Shown one piece after another: positions 9,481-16,818 of a DNA stretch of 64,000 nucleotides. Position numbers and translations under genes: made by a program. This DNA comes from Bacillus atrophaeus (GTDB taxonomy: Bacteria > Bacillota > Bacilli > Bacillales > Bacillaceae), in contig NZ_LSBB01000023.1 in NCBI RefSeq assembly GCF_001584335.1, positions 62,001-126,000 of the forward strand, read 5' to 3'. Numbering within the stretch: position 1 is the first letter of the stretch; each line of letters begins with the position of its first letter. The notes under the pieces are model-generated. The model was not told where the DNA came from, searched no databases, and worked only from the letters and a program-made list of their open reading frames with translations.

Positions 9481-10600
9481 AAAGACATTCTCCCCTTTGA
9501 ATTTGATTTTGAGTTTCTATCATTTTTTGATAATAAAAATGAGACTGTTCAAATTCGTTTGCCTTTGCAAAAACGGTCGCTGTATCTAGAGCAATATCCT
9601 CTACATAAGAATAATTTTTTCGCTTTTCAAGATATTGAATTGTGTTTTTAACGCCAGACTGATCAATCGCATCAATATAAAGCGCTTTTAAATACTGTTG
9701 TAATGATACAAACAGTCCGTCGCCTTGCTGCAAAGCAATTGCTAATCCTTTGTTACTTACCTCTGCTGCGCATTTGCTTTTTCCCTGTTTAAATAAATAT
9801 TTGGCCAGTGTGAACATAGAATGCGGGAGATTATTTAATTTAGCTTGATCTGAAATTCGCACAGATTTTTCTATATATTTCTCTGCCTTCTCAAAGTTCT
9901 CCATCTCACCATAGCACTTTCCTATGTTATACAAAGCGGAACTAATCAATCTAGCATTTTGCAACTCATTAGAGAGCTCTAAAGCTTTTTCCAGATGGGG
10001 CAAGCATTTGTCATAACATTTAAAGTCCTCATAGTTTCCCGCTATAACAAATAAACACTGAACTTTGCGGACTTTGTAAAGCTCATATTGATTATAAATC
10101 TCTAAAGCCTTTGACACATGATGCATCGAGACATGGGACTGCTTCATCCCGTAATACGCTTCTGCCAATTTGAAATGAAATTCGGCTTGTTCAATATCAT
10201 CGGTAATATGGAACAGCTGCTGTTCCGCTTCCCGATAGAATCCTATTGCTTTCAAATATTCTTTTTTACTGAATTCATACATGCCGCGAAAAAGGAAGGA
10301 ATAATAGTGGAGCATCCCGGATAGTTTTTTCTGTGAGGTTTCGATTTTCTTTAACAGCTCTGTCGTTGTAGGCCGGTGTAAATACTTATCAACTGGTTCC
10401 AAATAGTCTAACATCATTTGATGCCGAAAACACATAAGAGAATAATAGATCAGCAAATCCTGGTCCTCTTCCATCTGCTGAATTTCCTGCTCGACTTCCG
10501 CTTTCAAAATCTCAGCATCCGGAATACTGAATTGACGAATCATCTTGTACCATTCATTAATCTTAACACCAACATGTGAAGATGGTATGGTTTGATTCAC
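9470..10600 (-). CDS. rapH: Rap-family response regulator inhibitor RapH
   Basis: 376 residues, the standard Rap length: an N-terminal three-helix bundle (about 1-70) followed by tetratricopeptide repeats (for example ALYNIGKCYGEMENFEKAEKY). The start is GTG at 10600, 7-8 nt behind GGGAGG, which gives the same length as B. subtilis RapH. By established knowledge RapH dephosphorylates Spo0F~P and blocks DNA binding by ComA, linking competence and sporulation timing; the Phr peptide encoded next to it relieves this. Function assignment by position and by the DRN-containing Phr. A promoter TTGTTT-17-TGATAAAAT precedes it. Confidence 0.88.
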   Translation of the reverse strand: MNQTIPSSHVGVKINEWYKMIRQFSIPDAEILKAEVEQEIQQMEEDQDLLIYYSLMCFRHQMMLDYLEPVDKYLHRPTTTELLKKIETSQKKLSGMLHYYSFLFRGMYEFSKKEYLKAIGFYREAEQQLFHITDDIEQAEFHFKLAEAYYGMKQSHVSMHHVSKALEIYNQYELYKVRKVQCLFVIAGNYEDFKCYDKCLPHLEKALELSNELQNARLISSALYNIGKCYGEMENFEKAEKYIEKSVRISDQAKLNNLPHSMFTLAKYLFKQGKSKCAAEVSNKGLAIALQQGDGLFVSLQQYLKALYIDAIDQSGVKNTIQYLEKRKNYSYVEDIALDTATVFAKANEFEQSHFYYQKMIETQNQIQRGECLYEI

Positions 10601-10633
10601 CCGCTTCCCTCCCTGCTTGTCTTTATATGTCAT

Positions 10634-10662
10634 ATTTTATCAATTCCAAATTTTGAAAACAA
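10634..10662 (-). promoter_or_regulatory. Sigma-A promoter of rapH
   Basis: Minus strand TTGTTT (10662-10657), 17-bp spacer, TAAAAT (10639-10634) with a TG one base upstream of the -10 (extended -10). Placed 34 nt before the rapH GTG. Confidence 0.55.
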
Positions 10663-10739
10663 GGAGAAGGGAAGAAATTGTTTTTTCATCTTGTCAAAAG
10701 CTTCAAAAACAGATTTTCACAGCTTCTGAAAGCAAGCCA

Positions 10740-11480
10740 TTAAAACAGCGTTTTATACTCTAACCATTCATCCAAATCCACACTGCCTTGAACAGATAAT
10801 AGACGATATAAATAACGATACGGAAGCCGAACGAATGTTAAATCGGGAAGCGGCATAACTTTCTCATATCCTATTGAAAACTCAGCCGCTGACGCTTCAT
10901 CAAGAATGTACTCCAGACCGATAAAATCAAATGCTCTAGGTGCTATTACATAAGCTTCGGTATCCACTAACCCTGTGATGGTACGGCCGTCAGAAAGAAA
11001 TTGTGAAGGATCTATGTCGATTAATACAAAAGACGAAGAATCAGGAGCAGGCAGCTCTTTTAACCCGCCAATGATATCAGGCAGTATCGCTGCGATTTGA
11101 TGATGATCAGCATAAAATGAGGACACGATTTGCTTCATACCGGTGATCACATGCTGATGGAAATCGGAAAGCTCCACTCGAAATGTTCCCGATGGATTGC
11201 CGGCATACCTTTTTTGGTTCACATGAATTCTTGCCAATCCCTCTCCAAGACTTTGCAGCACAGAAGGCGGCTGACCGATAAAGGATGAAACCGTCCGGCC
11301 TTCCAGCTTTTCCACAACCACAAATTGTCTCCTTAAAAAGAAATTTTTATTTACTCTCATAAAAAATGAAGCCCTTCTTTTATTTTTATAATATATCGCA
11401 GCAAACAATGGAGAACCTCTCCTCACAACATCAACCCGGGAATGTTCCAAAAGCATTTTCTTTCTTAACCAGCTCGACAT
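10740..11480 (-). CDS. Aminoglycoside-phosphotransferase-like protein, probably degenerate
   Basis: 246 residues. The second half looks like an APH/choline-kinase-type C-lobe: LIDIDPSQFLSDG aligns with the usual H-G-D-x-H-x-x-N-x-L catalytic loop and GLVDTEAYVIAPRAFD with the Mg-binding D-x-E/D segment. The catalytic His/Gly and the Asn are replaced (I-D-I-D, Q), and the N-lobe is short, without an evident Gly-rich loop, so kinase activity is doubtful. The ribosome site is weak. It follows the EamA transporter by 22 nt on the same strand and is presumably cotranscribed. Substrate unknown; could be a metabolic kinase relic rather than a resistance enzyme. Confidence 0.55.
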   Translation of the reverse strand: MSSWLRKKMLLEHSRVDVVRRGSPLFAAIYYKNKRRASFFMRVNKNFFLRRQFVVVEKLEGRTVSSFIGQPPSVLQSLGEGLARIHVNQKRYAGNPSGTFRVELSDFHQHVITGMKQIVSSFYADHHQIAAILPDIIGGLKELPAPDSSSFVLIDIDPSQFLSDGRTITGLVDTEAYVIAPRAFDFIGLEYILDEASAAEFSIGYEKVMPLPDLTFVRLPYRYLYRLLSVQGSVDLDEWLEYKTLF

Positions 11481-11502
11481 TTAAGGCAGCTCTTACTAAT
11501 AA

Positions 11503-12363
11503 TTAACCTATCGCAACCGAAATGACCCCCAGCACCATAAAGGTTGCAGCTATCACTCTTAACTTCCCAAACCCCTCAGAAAGAAGGACAGATCCCATAA
11601 TTGTTCCGATTAAAATACTTATTTCTCGAATTGGGGCCACATGACTGACGGGAGCAAAAACCATGACACTCAACGCTAAAATATATGCCAAGGAGTTAAA
11701 TACCCCTACTCCCGCAGCTTCCCGGCGATGATGTTTCCATTCAAATGTAACCTCCCCCCAATTTTTAACAGCAAAAGGCGTTAATATGATTAAACGGCCA
11801 ACTGTATTACAAAAATCTAATAATAAAGGCGGGATAAGAAAATTACTGACCGCTCCTTTATCCAAAAGGGTATAGCCTGCAATAATGACTCCGACAGCTA
11901 AGCTGTAAAGTATTGGTGCAAGAGAGTTCGTTTGCTTAAGCTTATCTATTCCTCCGGTGAAAAACAGAATACTGATCAAGATTAAAAATGTCCCTATAAA
12001 GGTAAATACCGTAGGCTTCTCGTTAAAAATAACAACAGCTAATATGCACGTAATGAGAGGCCCTGTACCTCTTGCAATAGGATAAACAAAGGAAAGGTCC
12101 CCTATCTTGTATCCTTTTTGAAGAACAAGGAAAAAACCTAAGTGAGCGATAATGCTCGCAATAATAAAAACAATTTGGATCAAGCCGATATGCGGCCTTT
12201 GATATAAAATAATTCCTATCGCTAAAGGTGTATAAAAAACAGTTGCAATCGCAGTAAACAGCCATATGAACGGAACTCCTCCATTAGCTTTTTTGGATAA
12301 ATAGTTCCATGTCGCATGAATAAATGCAGATAATAACAAAATGCAAAGTCCCATGGTTGTCAT
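11503..12363 (-). CDS. EamA/DMT-superfamily transporter
   Basis: 286-residue polytopic membrane protein with about ten membrane segments in two homologous halves, as in the EamA (RhaT/YdcZ-like) drug/metabolite transporters; signature pieces are FIHATWNYLSKKA in helix 1, PIARGTGPLITCILAV in the first half and PIREISILIGTIMGS in the second. The start is ATG at 12363, 7 nt behind GGGAGG; the open frame extends five codons further without a better site. Substrate unknown. It heads a two-gene unit with the kinase-like gene and lies between two rap-phr cassettes. Confidence 0.8.
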   Translation of the reverse strand: MTTMGLCILLLSAFIHATWNYLSKKANGGVPFIWLFTAIATVFYTPLAIGIILYQRPHIGLIQIVFIIASIIAHLGFFLVLQKGYKIGDLSFVYPIARGTGPLITCILAVVIFNEKPTVFTFIGTFLILISILFFTGGIDKLKQTNSLAPILYSLAVGVIIAGYTLLDKGAVSNFLIPPLLLDFCNTVGRLIILTPFAVKNWGEVTFEWKHHRREAAGVGVFNSLAYILALSVMVFAPVSHVAPIREISILIGTIMGSVLLSEGFGKLRVIAATFMVLGVISVAIG

Positions 12364-12445
12364 GAACTTACCTCCCAACTAAAGGAAAACTTATAGAATA
12401 TTATGTATAGCGCGTCCAAACCACTCTAAGCTATTAATCTCAAAA

Positions 12446-12473
12446 CCAAAAAAGAAGCCCCTAAAGGACTTCC
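12446..12473 (-). terminator. Terminator after the PhrK-like gene
   Basis: Minus strand GAAGTCC-TTTAG-GGGCTTC hairpin (7 bp with one G-U pair) followed by six T. Confidence 0.65.
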
Positions 12474-12479
12474 GCCACA

Positions 12480-12602
12480 TTAACCTCCAACAGGCAGTTC
12501 TGCCGCTTTAAAATCTGCAGACACCATATTGTGGCTTTGAGAATAAGCAGCACCGCCTAAGACCATAGCTGTTAAAGATAAGCAAAGAATGACTTTTTTC
12601 AT
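12480..12602 (-). CDS. Phr pre-peptide similar to PhrK
   Basis: 40-codon gene overlapping the stop of the upstream rap as TAATG. Basic start (MKKVILC), hydrophobic export segment, and C-terminus AAELPVGG. PhrK, as I recall it, ends AERPVGG with active peptide ERPVG, so this one differs chiefly by Leu for Arg in the mature peptide. The reading frame is intact although the partner rap is frameshifted. A terminator follows within 7 bp. Confidence 0.8.
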   Translation of the reverse strand: MKKVILCLSLTAMVLGGAAYSQSHNMVSADFKAAELPVGG

Positions 12603-13716
12603 TACATCTCACTCCCCAATGATCTCATTTTGTTTTCGGCTATCATTGCCATTTTAGCAAACTCTAGCGCTTCCTTGTAGTCTCCCTTATACTCATAATG
12701 GCTGGATATCAGCAAAGAAAGGTCATGAACGCCGTCAAGGTCATTCAGTTTATTTAAAGAATGGATATCATTTTTGCATGCTGGAAAGCTTTCTGAGGTG
12801 TCACGACAGTATAGGTTATATATCATATTTATTTTCTTTTCATATATCTTATTACCGTTCTTATCCAGTTCTTCTTGTCCTTTTTTATAATAGAATAGGG
12901 CTTTATTTTTCTCCCCGATTTTGAAAAATTCTCTCGTCAGCATATAAAGAGAATTTATATAATAGCTTGACTCACACCATTCGTCATGACTCAATGCCTG
13001 CTGAACTGCTTGTATACAATCAATAGACCTGCCAGAGTTTGAATAAAGAATACTGATATTATGGTGAAGCATAGCCTCTAGAAATAAATCCTCAATCTCT
13101 TTTGAGATCTCAATTGACTGTGTGAAATACTCTTCTGCCTCTTGAAACCGGTTCATGTGCATATAATTTGTAGCCATCACAACGAGGGAAACCGCCAGCT
13201 TCTTTTTGTACCCTCATGCACCTTATAAATATTCATGGCATCTTTCGCATAATTGAGGGACACCACACTTTGCCGCAGAGACATATACAGCCAAGACACT
13301 TTGAAATAAAACTCTGCCGCTTCAATCTTGTCAGGAATCTTGACTATTTTTTTCTCTGCAACTTTATAAAGACTGATTGCCCGCTCAAAGTTTTTATTAT
13401 AGGCTTCATGCATCGCCTCAAAAAAATAAAAATAGTAATCAATCATATCATCTGTTTGTTCAATACATTTGGATTGTGAATCATCAAAATAAGATCTGTC
13501 CGGCAGCCGCTTCCCCCTCGCATCAAAAAGCATCATCCGATACCTTTCCTCAAGCAATGAGAAGTAGATCAGCACATCCTGATTCTCTTCCATCTCATCG
13601 AAGGTAGCTTTCGCTTGCTCAAAGAGACTTTCCGCTTTTTCAATGTCATGCTTTTTTATGGCTAAATGAAGTTCATTTAAAACACCGCCGACAACCTCAG
13701 AAGCGACCTTGCTCAT
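12602..13716 (-). pseudogene. Frameshifted Rap-family gene (second rap)
   Basis: Two frames together make one Rap: codons from 13716 give the N-terminal helical bundle (MSKVASEVVGGVLNELH...) and first repeats up to NIYKVHEG; the frame then shifts and the remaining TPR part continues from about 13213 to 12604. One extra base in the G run at about 13213 would restore a 371-residue Rap, so a 1-nt deletion is the likely lesion (or a sequencing error). The first frame alone ends after about 12 foreign residues. A sigma-A promoter and ribosome site (GAGGG, 7 nt before the ATG) remain intact, as does the adjoining phr. PhrK-like peptide suggests a RapK-type origin. Confidence 0.85.
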
Positions 13717-13754
13717 ACCCAAGCCCTCTTTTCTTTTGAGAATTCTAAATAATC

Positions 13755-13783
13755 TGTATAATCATCATATCACAGTTTGTAAA
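13755..13783 (-). promoter_or_regulatory. Sigma-A promoter of the second rap
   Basis: Minus strand TTTACA (13783-13778), 17-bp spacer, TATACA (13760-13755). It lies 39 nt upstream of the rap ATG. The rest of 13790-14046 is AT-rich; it holds a TTGATATATCAA palindrome (13898-13909) and the yeeF promoter region. Confidence 0.7.
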
Positions 13784-14006
13784 TTTATGTAATAACATGC
13801 AGTCAATAAGAAAGAAACTTCTCAATTGAAGTTCCTCATCTGATATATTTATTATTAAAAAATCCTTTTTCTAATCTAGCTTTTCCCCTTTTTAATTGAT
13901 ATATCAAAAAACATATTGAAAGGAATCCACACATAAAGTCACGGTTCTAAAGTCTTATTTTTCCGATAAAACCCTTTCTCACAGCGACTTCCCTCCCGAC
14001 GCGTGG

Positions 14007-14012
14007 TAAAAT
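14007..14012 (+). promoter_or_regulatory. Extended -10 of the yeeF-yezG promoter
   Basis: TGGTAAAAT gives an extended -10 (TGnTAAAAT) 35 nt before the yeeF ATG. No good -35 is seen 17 nt upstream. A GAAGGG ribosome site follows at 14031-14037. Confidence 0.45.
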
Positions 14013-14046
14013 TTAGATATTGAATGCAAAAAGAAGGGAAATGGTC

Positions 14047-16053
14047 ATGAAAGTCTTAGATGCCAAAACACTCATGTCAGAAGCCGAAGACCGCGCAAAA
14101 GAATACAAACAATTAAGAACCCAAATGGTGAACTTGAGAAAAGCGTTAAAAGGCGTAGCCGATCTTGACGACAGCGCGTTCTCAGGAAAAGGCGCCACCA
14201 ACATCAAAGCATTTTACCACGACCACGTTGGCGTCACCGACCAATGGATCGACTACATCGACATGAAAATCGCTTTTTTCAACAGCGCCGCCGGAAAAGC
14301 CGAAGATAAAGACCTGTCAGACGCTTACATAGAAGGATCCTTTTTAGAACACGAGCTGGCAAACGCCTATACAAAGTCAAGATCCATCATGTCCGAACAG
14401 AAAAAAGCCATGAAAGACATTCTGAATGATATCGACGACATCCTCCCGCTCGATCTGTTTTCAACAGAAACCTTCAAAGACGAGTTGGGCGATGCCAATG
14501 ACAAACGCAAAAAAACACTCGAAAAGCTAGACGCTCTGGACGATGACCTGCTGACAGAATACGCCCTGTCAGAACCAAATGAGCAATTCATCAAAGCAGA
14601 CTTTCAAAAGCTGCAGGAATCAACGGGCAAAGGCAAAAACGCCACACCGATTCATTACAATGCCAAGGCGTATCGCGAGAGTGACATACATAAGAAAAAA
14701 GGCGATATTGAAAAGCGGACCGAAGCTTACTTGAAGATTAAGAAAGAGGAAGCGAAGGAACGCGAGATTGAAAAACTGAAAAAAAGACTGAAAAACTACG
14801 ATTATGCAGATGCCGATGAATTCTACTCGATGGCAAAAACAATCGGCTATGAAAACCTGACAGCAGAACAGCAAAGATACTTCACCCAAATTGAAAACAC
14901 GCGTGAGCTTGAAGCAGGCTTCAAAGGGGTTGCCGTCGGTCTTTATGATTCAGGAAAAGACGCGGTTACAGGTCTGTGGGATATGGTCACAGATCCGGGA
15001 GGAACCGTTGAAGCCATTACAGGAGCTGTGGCTCACCCGATCAAAACGTATGAAGCCATTTCAGCGGCAATCGAAGAATCATACCAAAAAGACATGGTGA
15101 ATGGTGACACCTACTCAAGAGCAAGATGGGTGTCATATGCGGTTGGCACTGTTGTCACATCAGTTGTCGGCACAAAAGGCGTAGGCGCCGTCTCAAAAAC
15201 AGGCACAGCCGCCAAAGTAACGACCAAAGTCAAAACTGCAGCAAGCAAATCAGCAAAAGCTCAAAAAGCCATAACAGTCTCAAAACAAACCATTGATCAT
15301 ATCAAACAAAAAGCAAACACAGGCATCGAAGTATCAAAAAAACATGTCAAAACCAAGTTAAATCAAATCGGAGATCTCACACTTGCGGATATTCTCCCCT
15401 ATCATCCCCGTCACGACTTAGTGCCGGCAGGCGTTCCTTACAACGCAGTCAACGGGGTCACGCTTAAAGAGGGACTGCAGAAATTCGCCAAGGTCATCCT
15501 TCCGAAACCGTACGGAACTTCTGCAAGCGGAAGACGAACACCAGCACCAGTTGTGCCGCCGGTTACTGTCAAATATGGCGAGCATTACGCGAAATGGAGC
15601 AGAAAGAAAGTATTGAAGCCGAATGTCGAATATAAAACAAAAGAGGGCTACACGTATACCACAGACAACTATGGTAGAATTACAAGTGTCAAAGCAGACT
15701 TGCAGTTAGGAGAAGCAAAACGTAACCAATATGCACAGTCTAAAGCAGGTAAACCAGACCGGCTGACAGATGACGACGGAGGCCATTTAATCGCCACTCA
15801 ATTCAAAGGCTCAGGCCAGTTCGACAATATTGTGCCGATGAATTCTCAGATTAATAGGAGCGGCGGGAAATGGTATAAGTTAGAACAGGCATGGTCGCAG
15901 GCGCTTAAAGAAGAGCCTCCAAAAAAGGTTAGGGTCACAATTGAAAATGTTTATGAGAGCGATTCGTTAAGACCCACTTTATTTGATATAACATATAAAA
16001 TTGGAGAAGAAAGAACAAAGAGTATAACAATTAGAAACCAAATTGGAGGCTGA
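14047..16053 (+). CDS. yeeF: LXG polymorphic toxin YeeF (C-terminal nuclease)
   Basis: 668 residues. The N-terminal LXG domain (about 1-200, helical, starting [20 protein letters not shown]) directs export by the type VII (Ess/Yuk) system; a charged coiled-coil linker and an Ala/Lys-rich region follow; the C-terminal toxin (about 560-668) holds [12 protein letters not shown], the D-G-G-H motif of His-Me type DNA/RNA non-specific endonucleases, His near residue 579. B. subtilis YeeF-CT has been shown to be a non-specific DNase neutralised by YezG. Start is ATG 14047 behind GAAGGG; the longer frame begins inside the promoter. The final 30 codons are more AT-rich than the rest, as is common where toxin tips are exchanged. 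Confidence 0.92.
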   Translation: MKVLDAKTLMSEAEDRAKEYKQLRTQMVNLRKALKGVADLDDSAFSGKGATNIKAFYHDHVGVTDQWIDYIDMKIAFFNSAAGKAEDKDLSDAYIEGSFLEHELANAYTKSRSIMSEQKKAMKDILNDIDDILPLDLFSTETFKDELGDANDKRKKTLEKLDALDDDLLTEYALSEPNEQFIKADFQKLQESTGKGKNATPIHYNAKAYRESDIHKKKGDIEKRTEAYLKIKKEEAKEREIEKLKKRLKNYDYADADEFYSMAKTIGYENLTAEQQRYFTQIENTRELEAGFKGVAVGLYDSGKDAVTGLWDMVTDPGGTVEAITGAVAHPIKTYEAISAAIEESYQKDMVNGDTYSRARWVSYAVGTVVTSVVGTKGVGAVSKTGTAAKVTTKVKTAASKSAKAQKAITVSKQTIDHIKQKANTGIEVSKKHVKTKLNQIGDLTLADILPYHPRHDLVPAGVPYNAVNGVTLKEGLQKFAKVILPKPYGTSASGRRTPAPVVPPVTVKYGEHYAKWSRKKVLKPNVEYKTKEGYTYTTDNYGRITSVKADLQLGEAKRNQYAQSKAGKPDRLTDDDGGHLIATQFKGSGQFDNIVPMNSQINRSGGKWYKLEQAWSQALKEEPPKKVRVTIENVYESDSLRPTLFDITYKIGEERTKSITIRNQIGG

Positions 16054-16058
16054 TGAAA

Positions 16059-16541
16059 GTGGAAACTACAAAAATGGAACAACTTTATCAAAAGATTGCT
16101 GAAAAAATAAATGATATGATTCCAACCGAATGGATGAGGGTTACTCTATATGCCGAAATTTTGGATGACTCAAGAGAAGTTTATTTTTTCTTCAATACAC
16201 AAGAAGATGAAGAATATATTTATTCACACGATATTCCAGAACATTTTCAAGTAAGTAATCGAATTTACAAAAATATGCTACTAGACCTGCAAGATTTATT
16301 TGATGAATTAAGAGATGAATTTAAAAAGCAATCCTCAGATATTTGGACTAACCTCACACTAAATTTAGAAAGAAATGGGGAGTTCTCAATTGATTATGAT
16401 TATGAAGATGTACTCGCTTCAAAATATACTGATACTGAGCGACAAGTAATTTGGGAATATAAGCACTTGGGAATTACGCCAATAAGCGAGAGCAGCAGAA
16501 AGTTCCTTGAACAATATCTAAATGAACAATCAGATAATTAA
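16059..16541 (+). CDS. yezG: Immunity protein YezG (DUF600 family)
   Basis: 160-residue acidic protein of the DUF600/YezG immunity family; visible family pieces are MEQLYQKIAEKINDMIPTEW and VYFFFNTQ near residue 50. It should bind and inhibit the nuclease tip of YeeF. The start is taken as GTG at 16059, 8-9 nt behind GGAGG; an ATG two codons earlier overlaps the yeeF stop but is too close to the ribosome site. The truncated paralogue downstream begins with the equivalent codon, supporting this start. AT-rich compared with yeeF. Confidence 0.87.
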   Translation: METTKMEQLYQKIAEKINDMIPTEWMRVTLYAEILDDSREVYFFFNTQEDEEYIYSHDIPEHFQVSNRIYKNMLLDLQDLFDELRDEFKKQSSDIWTNLTLNLERNGEFSIDYDYEDVLASKYTDTERQVIWEYKHLGITPISESSRKFLEQYLNEQSDN

Positions 16542-16633
16542 ATGAAACAATGTAGTTTTTTACGTACAGATGTTAAAGATTATCTAAATATTAAATAATG
16601 CCATCATCGAATCGAAGTTAGGGGTTAATCTAA

Positions 16634-16738
16634 TTGGAAACTCAGAAAATGGGGGAATTATATCAAAAGATTGCTGAAACTGTATCTATTGAAGCTAAAA
16701 GGTTAAGATTACATTATTTAAAACGAAAAAGATTCTAA
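16634..16738 (+). pseudogene. Truncated second yezG-like immunity gene
   Basis: A 34-codon frame starting at TTG repeats the beginning of YezG (LETQKMGELYQKIAE versus METTKMEQLYQKIAE) and then diverges and stops, inside the left arm of the terminator. Tandem orphan immunity genes are typical behind polymorphic toxins; this one is a remnant too short to fold as YezG. Confidence 0.7.
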
Positions 16739-16770
16739 AAAACATTTCGAGTTTTTTAGAATCTTTTTTA
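16726..16770. terminator. Strong bidirectional terminator between yezG and the helicase gene
   Basis: Perfect 18-bp inverted repeat (arms 16726-16743 and 16751-16768) with a 7-nt loop and T runs on both sides. It can end the yeeF-yezG transcript on the + strand and the helicase transcript on the minus strand. Confidence 0.9.
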
Positions 16771-16818
16771 CAAGTAATAATGGTTTCCCTGGAATAAATT
16801 ATAAAAAACTTCCTATTT

